A stretch of 64,000 nt of DNA, taken from contig NZ_CP018076.1 in NCBI RefSeq assembly GCF_001886735.1, forward strand, positions 496,001 to 560,000, written 5' to 3'. The notes under the pieces were generated by a model. It saw only the letters and a program-made list of their open reading frames with translations. It ran no database searches and was not told the DNA's origin. Both the position numbers and the translations under genes were made by a program. Within the stretch, counting starts at the first letter, position 1; the number at the start of each line of letters is the position of its first letter. This document shows, one piece after another, positions 25,772 to 35,511 of the stretch. Source of the stretch: Sulfitobacter alexandrii (lineage in GTDB: Bacteria > Pseudomonadota > Alphaproteobacteria > Rhodobacterales > Rhodobacteraceae).

Positions 25772-27904
25772 ATGAGTAACCACGGTTCCCCGGATCCCCT
25801 GATTGCCGGTCTTGTCGAGCTTTGCCGGATTCAAGGTGTGACAACATCGGCAGAGCAATTGACCGACGGTCTGCCGAAAACCCATTGGGCCGAGAAGGGC
25901 GAGAGCCTTGCCGGCCTAGCGTTGCGCCGGGTGAATATGAGCTGCCGGATCAGCAAGGAGCCGCTAGCAACGCTGCCTGACCATTGTCTGCCGGCTTTGC
26001 TGTTCCTGAAAGACGGTCGGACCGTGGTGGTCGAAGCCCTGACGGAGACCCAAGCTTGGGTCATCCTGCCGGAATCCGGCGGCGGTCGCGGCGACTGGCC
26101 GCTTGAGGATCTCAACGCGCTGCATGACGGGCGGGTGCTGATTTCGAAGCCGATTGATATCGTGACCCGTCGGCTGGACGATTCCAAATCCGGCCAGCAT
26201 TGGATCCTTGGCCCGGTGTTGGGCAACTGGAGCATCTATCGCGACGTGATCTGGGCCTCACTCGCGGCCAACCTGCTGGCGGTCGCCACGGCGCTGTTCT
26301 CGATGCAGGTCTATGACCGGGTAGTGCCTAGCAATGCATTCGATACCCTGTGGATCCTGGCCAGCGGTGTCGGGATCGCCATTGTGCTGGAACTGGTGCT
26401 GCGGCTGATGCGCGCGACGCTGGTCGATGTCTCGGGGCGGGACATCGACCTGAGGCTGTCGGCGCAGCTGTTCGACAAGGTGGCCAACATGCGGCTAAAA
26501 CACCAGCCCCCCTCGACCGGGGTCTTTGCGAACCAGGTCCGCGACTTTGCAGTGGTGCGGGATTTCTTCACCTCCAGCACGGTGACGGCCATCTGCGACC
26601 TGCCCTTTGTGCTGATCTTTGTCGGGGTGATCTATTTTATCGGCGGATCAATCGCGCTGGTGGTCCTCGCAGGCGTGATCCTGACAGTGGTGCCGGGCTT
26701 GGTCATGCAGAAAAAGCTTGCACGGGCATCAAAGGAGAACACTCGTGAGGCTGCGGCGCTGAACGGTCTGTTGTTGGAAACGATTTCCAACCTTGAGACA
26801 GTCAAGGCCTCCCGCGCCGAAGGGCGCTTGCAACGGGCCCATGCCCATCTGACGGCGACGATGGCCACCACCGCGATCAACACCCGCAGTATCACCAACT
26901 TTTTAACCCAGCTGGTCAGCACGGTGCAGAAGCTGGCTTATGCCGGGGTGATCGTCACCGGCGTCTATCTGATCAGCGCGGGCGAGCTGACCGTGGGCAG
27001 CCTGATTGCCTGCACGTTGCTGTCGGGGCGTACCATGGCCCCGATGGGGCAGGTGGCCGGGCTGCTGGCGCGCTGGCAACACGTGCGCGCGGCCATGGAG
27101 GGGCTGGACCAGATCATGGACTTCTCCGTGGAACGGCCCGAAGACCGCCATTTCGTGCGCGCGCCCTCGCTTTCCGGGGCCTTCACGCTGGATGGCGTGG
27201 TGTTCCGCCACGATCCGCAAGCGCCGCCGGTGCTGTCGATCCCTGACCTTGCGATTGAACCGGGCGAACGCATCGCGTTGCTGGGCGGCAACGGTGCTGG
27301 CAAATCAACCTTGTTGCGGATGATGGCGGGCCTGATTGACCCGCAGTCCGGCAGCGTGCTGGTGGACAGCCTGTCGTTGAGCCAGATTGATCCCATCGAC
27401 CGGCGGCGGCAGATCGGCTACCTGCCACAGAGTGTTGCGCTGTTCCAGGGGACACTGCGGGACAACCTGCTGTTGGACCATGGTCTGCACAGCGATGATG
27501 AACTGCTTGAAGCATTGGACGCGGTGGGTCTGGGCACCTTCGTCCGCCGCCATGTGCGCGGGCTGGACCTGATGCTGCAGGGCAATGCAAATGTGTCGGG
27601 CGGGCAGCGCCAGTCGATCGGTCTGGCGCGGGTGCTGTTGCAGGATCCCCGGATCGTGCTGCTGGATGAACCGACGTCGGCTTTCGACCATGTGACGGAA
27701 AACAAGGTCATCGCTCATATGAAGGATTGGCTGAAAAGCCGGACGACGATCATTTCGACCCACAAGAGGGAGCTGCTGGCCCTGACCGACAGGGCGGTTG
27801 TGCTGAAAGATGGCCGTGTCGCGCGTGACGGCGATCTGATGAACATCCTGAACACGGCGCGCGCCAATGCGGTTCAGAAAAAACCGGTGCAGGCCGTCAC
27901 ATGA
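25772..27904 (+). CDS. Type I secretion ABC transporter, LapB-like
   Basis: A 710-residue exporter. Residues 1-130 form a degenerate C39-peptidase-like domain; no cysteine sits where the catalytic one would be, as in LapB/HlyB-type exporters that bind but do not cleave their substrate. Membrane domain at about 150-440 (six segments). Nucleotide-binding domain at about 470-700 with Walker A GGNGAGKST (505-513), signature VSGGQRQSIGLAR and Walker B VLLDEPTSAFD. It powers export of unfolded repeat proteins directly from cytoplasm to outside. Its stop overlaps the HlyD gene start by 4 bp. Confidence 0.95.
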   Translation: MSNHGSPDPLIAGLVELCRIQGVTTSAEQLTDGLPKTHWAEKGESLAGLALRRVNMSCRISKEPLATLPDHCLPALLFLKDGRTVVVEALTETQAWVILPESGGGRGDWPLEDLNALHDGRVLISKPIDIVTRRLDDSKSGQHWILGPVLGNWSIYRDVIWASLAANLLAVATALFSMQVYDRVVPSNAFDTLWILASGVGIAIVLELVLRLMRATLVDVSGRDIDLRLSAQLFDKVANMRLKHQPPSTGVFANQVRDFAVVRDFFTSSTVTAICDLPFVLIFVGVIYFIGGSIALVVLAGVILTVVPGLVMQKKLARASKENTREAAALNGLLLETISNLETVKASRAEGRLQRAHAHLTATMATTAINTRSITNFLTQLVSTVQKLAYAGVIVTGVYLISAGELTVGSLIACTLLSGRTMAPMGQVAGLLARWQHVRAAMEGLDQIMDFSVERPEDRHFVRAPSLSGAFTLDGVVFRHDPQAPPVLSIPDLAIEPGERIALLGGNGAGKSTLLRMMAGLIDPQSGSVLVDSLSLSQIDPIDRRRQIGYLPQSVALFQGTLRDNLLLDHGLHSDDELLEALDAVGLGTFVRRHVRGLDLMLQGNANVSGGQRQSIGLARVLLQDPRIVLLDEPTSAFDHVTENKVIAHMKDWLKSRTTIISTHKRELLALTDRAVVLKDGRVARDGDLMNILNTARANAVQKKPVQAVT

Positions 27905-29073
27905 CCGTCGCGGAGGACATCCTGACCAGCCACCTGGATGGCAGTTACCGACGACAGACACTGAAGGTCGCGCGCTGGACGATCCGTACCGTCGTCCTCT
28001 CGCTGATCATCGCCATTGTCTGGGCCTCGATTGCCCAGATCAACGAGATCAAGCGCGGCGACGGGCGCGTTATTCCTCTGCGCAGAATGCAGACGATCCA
28101 GAGCCTCGAAGGGGGTATTCTCGCGGAGTTGATGGTGCGGGAAGGCGATATCGTCAAGGAGGGGCAGGTGCTGGCCCGGCTTGATCCGACCCGTTCGGAG
28201 GCTGCTTTCCTTTCGGCGGAATCCGAGATCACGGCGCTGGAGGCCGAGGTTGCCCGTCTTGAGGCGGAAGTGCTGGAACAGCCAAAGCTGGATTTCGGCG
28301 ATACGCCGAATACCTCGGAAGTGACCGAGCTGAAGCTGTTCACCGCGCGGCGGACCAAGCTTGAGGCCTCCCTTACGGCCCTCGAAGCGGAGCTGACAGC
28401 GATCCAGCAACAGATCGACATCACCCGCCCGCTCGCGGCCAGCGGATCGGTCAGCCGCATCAACCTGCTTCAACTGGAGCAGAAGAAGGCCGAACTGGAC
28501 GGCAAGATCAGCGAGACCCGCAATGCCTATGTGCAGGACGCCTATAAAGACCTGGCGCAACGTCGCGCCAAGCTGCAGATGATGCAGCAGCAACTGGTCC
28601 AGAAACAGGATGAGTTTCGCAGGACGGAGATCCGGTCTCCGGTGTCGGGCCGGGTTAACAACATCGACATCACCACGCTTGGCGGGGTGGTGCAGCCAGG
28701 TGAATCGATCATGGAGATCACCCCGACCGACGACCAGCTGATCATTGAGACCAAGATCAAGCCGCGGGACGTTGCGCTGATCGCGCCGGGTATGCCCGCC
28801 AGCGTCAAGATCACGGCCTATGATTTTGCCACCTACGGCGACCTGCGTGGCACGGTCACACAGATTTCGGAGGACACGGTGGAAGAAGATACGCCCCAGG
28901 GGCCGGCTGATTTTTATCGGGTCATGGTGCTTACCGAGCGCAGCTATCTCGAACGGTTCGGACAGCGTTACAGCATCCGGCCCGGCATGATTGCCCAGGT
29001 CGACATTGAAAGCGGCGAAAGGTCCATTCTAAGTTATTTGACACGCCCGATCCTCAAGGCGCGTCTTCAGTAA
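27901..29073 (+). CDS. HlyD/LapC-family membrane fusion protein
   Basis: A 390-residue periplasmic adaptor. A single TM segment lies at about residues 27-46. The first lipoyl half is at 60-95 (GGILAELMVREGDIVKEGQVL), then a long coiled-coil hairpin (about 100-240), the second lipoyl half (IRSPVSGRVNNI) and a beta-barrel region (GMPASVKITAYDF). It bridges the ABC exporter and the TolC channel. The 4-bp ATGA overlap with the ABC gene shows coupling. Motifs and length fit the type I secretion class. Confidence 0.95.
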   Translation: MTVAEDILTSHLDGSYRRQTLKVARWTIRTVVLSLIIAIVWASIAQINEIKRGDGRVIPLRRMQTIQSLEGGILAELMVREGDIVKEGQVLARLDPTRSEAAFLSAESEITALEAEVARLEAEVLEQPKLDFGDTPNTSEVTELKLFTARRTKLEASLTALEAELTAIQQQIDITRPLAASGSVSRINLLQLEQKKAELDGKISETRNAYVQDAYKDLAQRRAKLQMMQQQLVQKQDEFRRTEIRSPVSGRVNNIDITTLGGVVQPGESIMEITPTDDQLIIETKIKPRDVALIAPGMPASVKITAYDFATYGDLRGTVTQISEDTVEEDTPQGPADFYRVMVLTERSYLERFGQRYSIRPGMIAQVDIESGERSILSYLTRPILKARLQ

Positions 29074-29127
29074 ATCCGTGAGGAAGGGCCGCTGCTGGCC
29101 CGTCTCCACACCAAGTAAAACAGGAAA

Positions 29128-30479
29128 GTGCTGCCCTTGCCCCCTCTGCTACCGTCAGGTGCCTCGCGCGCCCTATTTTTCAGTGTCATTAGGGGATTGC
29201 CACCGGCTGCGGCGGTCTTACTGGCGATGATACCGGGGTCAGTGGCTGATGCGCAGGTTGTGCGCGACGTTGAGGTGCGCGGCGCCCAGTTCATTCCCGA
29301 AGACGACATCCGCAGGACCTGCGGTGCGGAATCGGGAGTGGAATATTCGCGCTGGGAACTGCTGGCCATCGAGGATTGCCTCATGTCCACCGGGGTGTTT
29401 GAAACCGTGGACCTGTCGCGGGAAGGGGACACGCTGGTGATCGACGTTCAGGAGCTGGACACAAGGCCCGGGCGCATTGATGCCAGCATCGCCTATGTCT
29501 CGCAGGATGGTCTGACGGCGAGCTTGGCCTATGAACGCTACAACCTTTTCGACCGGACCTATGGGGCGTTCAGCCTAGAGTACAGCAAGGAGATTCAACG
29601 CTATAGCGCGAACCTGTACCGCACCGAAGTCTTTGAGAGCGGTCTTGATCTGGGGTTCGAGCTTGTCGGCGGGCGTGACGATTTTGACGACCGCAGTTTC
29701 ACCCATGAAACGATCCGTGCAGAAACCTATCTGGCCTGGCCGTTTTCACCCAGGACCCGGTTCGAGGGCGGCATCGGCTATCGTGACCACCGCCTCTATG
29801 ATCTGGACCCTGCTGCCAGCCCCTTGCTGGTGCGCGAACAGACCAATGGTATTTCTGCGCCATATGTCCGTCTGGGGCTGAAACACAAGAGCCTGCTGGA
29901 TGACGAAGAGGGCGGCGACCGCTGGCAAAACTTTGGCTATAGTGTCCGGCTGGACCAGTATTTCTGGAATATCGGCACATCGGACCCGCTGTCCGATACC
30001 AGGTTCGAGGCTCTGATGCAGTTTCCGATTGCGGACCAGACCCGTCTGTTGTTCGCGTTCGATGCGGGCGCGGTCACCGGGCTGAGCGGCAATGCGACTC
30101 GGGCAATCGACCGCTACTTTCCGGGCGCGGACGGCTTCCGCGGTTTTGCGCCCCGTGGCATCGGCCCGCGCGACGGCGGAGATGCCTTGGGGGGCAACAC
30201 TTTTGTCCGGGCCTCCATCGAACTGCAGCGGGATTTTGGCGAAGTGTTCAAAGCGCCGGTGCTGGGGGTATTTTTCTGGAATCCGGCGGCAGCTGGGATT
30301 TGGACGATACGCTGGGGGGGGTCATTGACGATGGCTGGCGCCGGCGCAGCAGCGTCGGGCTGTCGGTTGTATTCGACATTGGCCAGACCCCGGTTTCGCT
30401 TTACCTCGCCACGCCGATTGAAAGCGAGCCCGGTGACGAGAGGCAGACCTTTGGCATCAGCCTGAGCACGCAGTTTTAG
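29128..30479 (+). pseudogene. Omp85-superfamily (BamA/TamA-like) outer-membrane protein with a frameshift
   Basis: A signal peptide (ending near VADAQ), one POTRA-like domain (VVRDVEVRGAQFIPEDDI, about 40-120) and an outer-membrane barrel with the conserved loop FRGFAPRGIGPRDGGDALGG near residue 340. The reading frame entered at 29128 (GTG) stops at 30465 with a basic, unrelated tail. From about 30283 the +2 frame instead continues perfectly as GGSWDLDDTLGG and ends ...FGISLSTQF at a stop at 30477-30479, the expected final strand with terminal Phe. One base is therefore missing near 30283-30290: a real mutation or a sequencing error. It follows the HlyD gene by 54 bp. An Omp85 barrel in a type I secretion cluster is unusual. 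Confidence 0.8.
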
Positions 30480-30550
30480 CGCCCTGAAGCCAAAAGACAC
30501 TACATTGACCAATAGATCCCGGATCGCTTGCGACCCGGTTCGAGCCCGAC

Positions 30551-30577
30551 TGCGCCCCCCCCCGGGGGGTGGGCGCG
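30551..30577. terminator. GC-only stem-loop after the Omp85 gene
   Basis: A run of nine C followed by six G gives GCGCCC...GGGCGC arms about 80 bp beyond the barrel gene. There is no T-run, so termination is possible but not proven. Confidence 0.3.
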
Positions 30578-30719
30578 AGTTATTCCGACGTTTTTCTGCA
30601 ATCTCTCGCCATACCTGCATCACACGCCAAGAGCCATCATGCCCACTCCGGAGCCCAGCCGGGAACCTCTGTTGCGCGCCTGTCTCAATGCTGCGGACTT
30701 CGAGTCCGGGTGACTATGG

Positions 30720-31991
30720 TCAACCCGGGGCAGGGCGGCCTATCCGTGCGGCGCGGTTGGACATGGCCTGCCGGAACAGGGCCATGTAACGCGGTGCGAC
30801 GACGGACAGGTCGTATTGCGCGCGGGCCATGCTGCGCGCCTTTTGCCCATAGCGATAGCGCCGCGCCGGATCGTCCATCAGGGCGTTAATCTCGGCAATC
30901 CAGGCTTCGTTGTCATCGGGCAGAAGCCGGCCGTTGATGTCGTCCTGGATCAGCTCGGCGGCATAGCCGCGATCAGGGGCCAGAACACAGCCGCCGCGGC
31001 CCAAAATCTCCACCAATCCCCAGTTCGCGACGCCGAATTTCAGCGGATAGAGAAAGATATCGATCCCGGCGATGCGATTGGCGAAGTCGTGGTAGGGCAG
31101 CTTGCCGGGAAACTCGATCACCTTTGCCGCACGAGGATAGGCAAGCATCAGGTGGTCGCGGAAGCTCGTGACCTTGCCGCCATGCTGGCGTTTGACGGCC
31201 TGCTGCTCATAGCCATAGGTGGCCTCCTCGGCGCCGCCGAAGGCAACGAATTGCGCATCGACGCCCCGCTCCACCAGGGTGTCGACGAGCCGCACATAGG
31301 TCTCGAACCCCTTGGCGGAGGAGAGGTCGCGGGCGGCAAAACCGATCACCGGTTTGCTGCCCTTGCCCCGCTTGCCGCCGTTGCCGCTGACCGGGTTTAC
31401 GGGGTCGGCCATGGCGGCAAAATCGAACCCCTCCAGCTGCACCTCGATGCGGGACCGCAAGGGAGCAGGAAACATGTTCTTGGCGTGCAGACTGGGGCAG
31501 ATCACCAGATCGCTGTTCAGCGCCTGATGAAAGTTCAGCATTTCGGTGTTCCGGTCGGTAATCCGCTGTGCCAGATCAGGCGGATAGGCCGGATCCCATC
31601 CATGCGCCCGAAAGCTCGGAAATTCGATGTAGCTGATGATTGCCGCGTCTATTTCATCGTAAAGGAAATGCGGTGCCCCCCAGAGCGAATGCGCTACTAC
31701 CGCGTCGATCCGGGTATGTTTGCGCATCGCGGTCAGGGCGTTGAGCACCCCCCGGCCGATACGGGCAGACCGTTCGACCTTGGCCGAATAATAGTAGCGG
31801 TCATCTGAGATGATCGGCCCGTCGGGCTGAAAACCCAGAATGTGGTTGCCCCGCTTGCGGTTGCGTTCCATGTGCCCTGGGGTGGTCAGGAAAAAGCTTT
31901 GTGCCTGATCAGTTTTGCGCAGGTAATCGCACAGATGGCCGAACTGGCCCGGGTACACCGCACCGACAAAGACGATCACTGGTTTGCTCAT
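30720..31991 (-). CDS. Family 4-type glycosyltransferase of the adhesin locus
   Basis: A 423-residue GT-B fold enzyme. The N-terminal domain starts VIVFVGAVYPGQFGHLCDYL. The C-terminal donor domain contains VIGFAARDLSSAKGFE, VIEFPGKLPYHDFANRIAGIDIFLYP and GLVEILGRGGCVLAPDRG, which corresponds to the E-x7-E region of family 4 transferases. It lies in opposite orientation to the secretion operon, after the Omp85 gene. It may glycosylate the secreted repeat proteins, which are rich in Thr, or build a matrix polysaccharide; neither can be decided from the sequence. No partner glycan genes are on the island. Confidence 0.82.
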   Translation of the reverse strand: MSKPVIVFVGAVYPGQFGHLCDYLRKTDQAQSFFLTTPGHMERNRKRGNHILGFQPDGPIISDDRYYYSAKVERSARIGRGVLNALTAMRKHTRIDAVVAHSLWGAPHFLYDEIDAAIISYIEFPSFRAHGWDPAYPPDLAQRITDRNTEMLNFHQALNSDLVICPSLHAKNMFPAPLRSRIEVQLEGFDFAAMADPVNPVSGNGGKRGKGSKPVIGFAARDLSSAKGFETYVRLVDTLVERGVDAQFVAFGGAEEATYGYEQQAVKRQHGGKVTSFRDHLMLAYPRAAKVIEFPGKLPYHDFANRIAGIDIFLYPLKFGVANWGLVEILGRGGCVLAPDRGYAAELIQDDINGRLLPDDNEAWIAEINALMDDPARRYRYGQKARSMARAQYDLSVVAPRYMALFRQAMSNRAARIGRPAPG

Positions 31992-32449
31992 GGTGCATCT
32001 CCGTTCTCAGGCAGCTCGGATCAGGTCGGGCGACCGCGGCACCCAGGAGCGTAACTCACATAAACTTAAGGAGGCAACCAAAGACGAAATGCTGGCGGCG
32101 CGGTTTGCGGTCCTCCCCGGGGTCCGAGTGGTTGCTGGAAAACGAGTCTGTATGCGTTTTTATAAGTCGCAACTGGAAAATTCTTCTTCGATGCTGCCGC
32201 CGAAACCTTTGGCGCAGGCTGAAAGCCCGGGCCGCGCTTGCCCCCCGTCAAACCGAAGGTATCCCTTCGACAAAGCGAGAGGGCGCTTTTGCAACTTCAT
32301 CCATTCATTGACAGCATAGAGCATTCGCGGCTCAGTGCCTTGTTCAAATGTCTGGAACGCTGGTCCTCCCTGATCCGAACGACGCAAGCGCAAAGACAAT
32401 CCCCCTGCCCAGTGCCAACGTGTTAATGCCATGAGTTTTCGGCAGCCTG
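31992..32449. other. Intergenic stretch between glycosyltransferase and regulator
   Basis: 458 bp between a leftward glycosyltransferase start and a leftward regulator stop. A short open frame begins at the ATG at 32089 after AAGGAGG, but its composition is not convincing. I see no other feature. Confidence 0.4.
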
Positions 32450-33100
32450 TTAGAAAATACCGATGTCCCGGGCCACGATCACCGCCTGAGTGCGGTTGCT
32501 GGCCCCCAGCTTCGCACAGATCGACTTGACGTGCATCTTCACGGTGGCCTCCGCGAGGCCGAGCTCGGCACCGATCTCCCGGTTGGGCTGGCCTTGGGCG
32601 AGTAGGGCCAAGACTGTCATCTCACGCTCTGACAGCGATGAATTGCCCGAGCTGTCGCGTGCCTTTGCACGGGGGCGGTTGATCAGTTCAACTGGGACAT
32701 ATCGCCCGCCATTGGCCATGAAACGGATCTCATTGGTCAGGTTCTTCAATGATTCCGTCTTGAGGATGATGCCAGCGCCGCCGAGTGACAGGGATTCTGA
32801 AACCACATGGGCGGACGGGTCGCTGGTCAGGATGCCCACCGGATTTCCGCCATTACGCTCGATTGCCTTTGACAGCCCGCCAACGCCGTTCATGCCGGGC
32901 ATATCGAGATCAACCAGAACCAGGTCGAAGGGCCCCTCGGCGTCCAGCTTCTCGAGCGCAGTGTCGAGGTCGGGCGCGGTCTGCGCCTCGAAATCCGGAA
33001 GGCTGGACAGGAACTGTTTGAACATCTCCAAGACCATGGCATGGTCATCTGCAATCAGCACTCGGATCTGTTTGGATTCAGAGGGTGTCTTCATGCTCAT
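32450..33100 (-). CDS. LuxR/NarL-family response regulator of the adhesin locus
   Basis: A 216-residue regulator. The receiver (IRVLIADDHAMVLEMF) has phospho-acceptor D64 in VDLDMPGMNG. The C-terminal LuxR HTH is complete (LSEREMTVLALLAQGQPN, then EATVKMHVKSICAKLGASNRTQA). It lies 147 bp downstream of the hybrid kinase on the same strand; that kinase ends in an HPt domain that could phosphorylate it. It is similar throughout to the chromosomal regulator at 9794-10408, including DMPGMNG and the end ...ANRTQA...GLF versus ...SNRTQA...GIF, which suggests related origin and possibly cross-talk. Confidence 0.93.
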   Translation of the reverse strand: MSMKTPSESKQIRVLIADDHAMVLEMFKQFLSSLPDFEAQTAPDLDTALEKLDAEGPFDLVLVDLDMPGMNGVGGLSKAIERNGGNPVGILTSDPSAHVVSESLSLGGAGIILKTESLKNLTNEIRFMANGGRYVPVELINRPRAKARDSSGNSSLSEREMTVLALLAQGQPNREIGAELGLAEATVKMHVKSICAKLGASNRTQAVIVARDIGIF

Positions 33101-33247
33101 CTTAGATTTAATAACCTTATGGTGATACCTACTCGTCAGAAAAGGCGCCGTCAGACGAATTCCCGACGGTAGATATCGTACGGGATCTGCCCGTCCGATT
33201 GACAGAGTGCGCGGTAATGTATCACGACGGCGAAGCGTGGCAAGCAG

Positions 33248-35398
33248 TCATCTCCCTTCACCGGCCTCTGACTCGATCCGGCTGATCGCCTCTTCCGTCA
33301 CATGCAACGCTTGGTTCGCCTCTGCAATGATGGCGTTCAGGTTTGCCACCGGGCCGTCCAGTGCAATCTCGATTTGGCGCAGGCTGCTTTCCAGCAGGGC
33401 CAGACCGGTCAGCCCGGAAGACCCGGTCGCGGAATGCAGCAGGCGTTTGCAGTCCGGGTACTGGCTGTCTTGGGTGACTTTGTCTATGACCGTTTGCGCC
33501 TCTGCATGGGCGCGGATCATAAAGCCCAAGGCGGCTTTTTTCCCTAGTTGCCCGATCAGTTCGGCAACCACTTTTTGGGCCAGAGGATGACCCAAGGTTG
33601 CGGTGGCCCGCTCCGAACGCTGCTTCAGCCTGATCGCCTTGGCCGCCCCCGTGTCGGTTTTGCCTTGGGCTGCATTTTTCACGGCGCGGCAGAGCTCAGC
33701 GGTGCGGATCGGCTTCTCCAACAGTCGGGACATGCCGAGCGCCAGACAGGTCTTCTCCAGCCTGGTATCGGTATGTGCTGTTAGGCCGAGGATCCGCCCG
33801 TGCCATGCCATCGATTTTCTCGATCTTTCTGTATTGATGCGCTGCATAAGTTCGACACCGCTCATACTTGGTAGGGTGATGTCGGTCAGCAGGACATTTA
33901 TTTGCTCCACTGCTTGGGGCTGTTTCAGGATCTCAAGCGCCTTGAAGCCATTTTCAACCCCATCGACCCGCGCCCCCGCCGTGCTCAGACATCGGACTAG
34001 CCAGTCACGGCTTGATGGGCTGTCTTCTACCACCAGCACGCCGATGTCCTGTAGCAGCCCGTTGTCTGTGGCGGCGGGCGGGTGTTCCTTCGTGTTGGGC
34101 GGCGCATAGGTACTTGTTTGCGGGAGCGAGAATGTCGCCCGCAGGATGGTGCCGATGACCGGGTTGTTCTTCGGCGGTCCGCCCTCGGCGATGCGGTCGA
34201 AGACTTCGATATTGCCGCCAAGCTGGCCGATGGCATGGGACAGCACGCTCAACCCTGCTGTTGTCCGGTCCGCGATGGCGCCCGTGGTGCGTGCGTCGCG
34301 GGTACCGTCGGCGCCGCTTCCCAGCAAGCGTGCCTTTTGCGCGGCAGGCAGGCCGCCCCCCTGATCCGCGACCTCGATGGTAATCAGCCGCTCCTTGCGG
34401 CCATCTTTCGAAGTGGTCGGTTCGGGGGCGCAGGCGACGCGGATGTCGATGGTCTCTCCGCCATGTTTGCTGGCATTATCGAACATGTTCTGCAACAGCG
34501 CCCGGACGATGTGCACCGGGCCGTGCAGGTCAATTGCTGCTTCCGGCTCTATCTTCATCGTCACGGTTGCGCGGCGCGCCTGTACAATCGGTTCGATCAT
34601 ATCGAGGATATTGCGAGATTCTTCGGCCAGATCGAAGTCTTCGTCGGCCTGCAGATCCGTGCTTGTCAACTCACCGCGGATGACCCGGATCACCTTGTCG
34701 ATATGGGTCAGCGCCATCCGCGCCGATTTCTCTACTCTGGCGGTATCGGGATTGGTTCTTCCCGCGCAGTTGGCCCTGCTGTCAAAGAGCGCCTCTGCGG
34801 AAGCGAGCACGGACTGGATTGGCGTCTTGAGATCGTGCGAAACCCGAAGCAGCGTTGCCGCGCGTGCCCGGTTCTGCAAGAGCACCGCTTCCTGATCGGT
34901 TTCCACCAGACGCAGCAGAAAAGCAGCGGCGTTCCCCAACGGTAGGTGAACGAGCTCTCCCTCAAGGCGTTTGTCGCGGAAGGTGACCGATACAGCGACG
35001 CTGCCGCTGCGCCGCGCACGGGTGCAGAGGGTAGGCCAGTTGAAAGCCGTCTGCAGGGCGGAAGCGTCCAGTTCCAGCTGGGCGGCAGGCTTGTTCGACA
35101 GCAGGATTTCCGCCTTTTCCGTCGCCAGGACGACGATGCGCCGATCTGTGGAGATGAGCCGCGCAATTGCCTGTAGGGTGGGTCTGACCCGCGCTGCATC
35201 AAACGCTGGTTCGCTTTCGTTGGGCATCCCATTCTCCATGATACTGCATCTTCTTTCGCGCGGAACAAGCTCGACCCGAACCAAGTAATCGCGGGGAGTC
35301 TGCTGCTTTGATTCCATGCCGTCAATTGCGCGGGCGATTGCGGTGAAAGCAGCCAGCGCGTCAGGCATTGGAACAACGTTGGCATGATAATATCCCAA
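33248..35398 (-). CDS. Cytosolic hybrid histidine kinase with REC and HPt domains
   Basis: A 716-residue protein without membrane segments. A weak N-terminal sensor region (1-170) is followed by HisKA with H188 (RVSHDLKTPIQ), HATPase with N304/N308 and ADQGGGLP, a receiver with D506 (LLTDITLPSMSG), and a C-terminal HPt domain with H655 (LHSATGSSGLTG). The TTG at 35398 is favoured because GGAAGAG lies 7 bp upstream; an ATG ten codons later has no ribosome-binding site. Its probable output is the LuxR regulator at 32450 or the regulator at 40906. It is divergent from repeat protein 2. The cytosolic location implies an intracellular signal. Confidence 0.92.
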   Translation of the reverse strand: MGYYHANVVPMPDALAAFTAIARAIDGMESKQQTPRDYLVRVELVPRERRCSIMENGMPNESEPAFDAARVRPTLQAIARLISTDRRIVVLATEKAEILLSNKPAAQLELDASALQTAFNWPTLCTRARRSGSVAVSVTFRDKRLEGELVHLPLGNAAAFLLRLVETDQEAVLLQNRARAATLLRVSHDLKTPIQSVLASAEALFDSRANCAGRTNPDTARVEKSARMALTHIDKVIRVIRGELTSTDLQADEDFDLAEESRNILDMIEPIVQARRATVTMKIEPEAAIDLHGPVHIVRALLQNMFDNASKHGGETIDIRVACAPEPTTSKDGRKERLITIEVADQGGGLPAAQKARLLGSGADGTRDARTTGAIADRTTAGLSVLSHAIGQLGGNIEVFDRIAEGGPPKNNPVIGTILRATFSLPQTSTYAPPNTKEHPPAATDNGLLQDIGVLVVEDSPSSRDWLVRCLSTAGARVDGVENGFKALEILKQPQAVEQINVLLTDITLPSMSGVELMQRINTERSRKSMAWHGRILGLTAHTDTRLEKTCLALGMSRLLEKPIRTAELCRAVKNAAQGKTDTGAAKAIRLKQRSERATATLGHPLAQKVVAELIGQLGKKAALGFMIRAHAEAQTVIDKVTQDSQYPDCKRLLHSATGSSGLTGLALLESSLRQIEIALDGPVANLNAIIAEANQALHVTEEAISRIESEAGEGR

Positions 35399-35437
35399 AG
35401 TATGTCTCTTCCATCTATTGACGGTAACTTTAGTATG
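35397..35437. promoter_or_regulatory. Paired AGTATG motifs in the divergent kinase/adhesin promoter region
   Basis: AAAGTATG at 35397-35404 and TTAGTATG at 35430-35437, in direct orientation and 33 bp apart. The second is 75 bp before the repeat protein 2 start. The same core occurs upstream of repeat proteins 1 (19675-19682) and 3 (37789-37796, inverted) and the regulator at 41883 (palindrome at 42032-42046). Confidence 0.35.
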
Positions 35438-35511
35438 TGGTGTGACTGAAAAAGATTGGGTGGGCGCCTGAACACGCTCTGGGGAGCGTTAGATAGACAG
35501 AGGGAAGTGAT

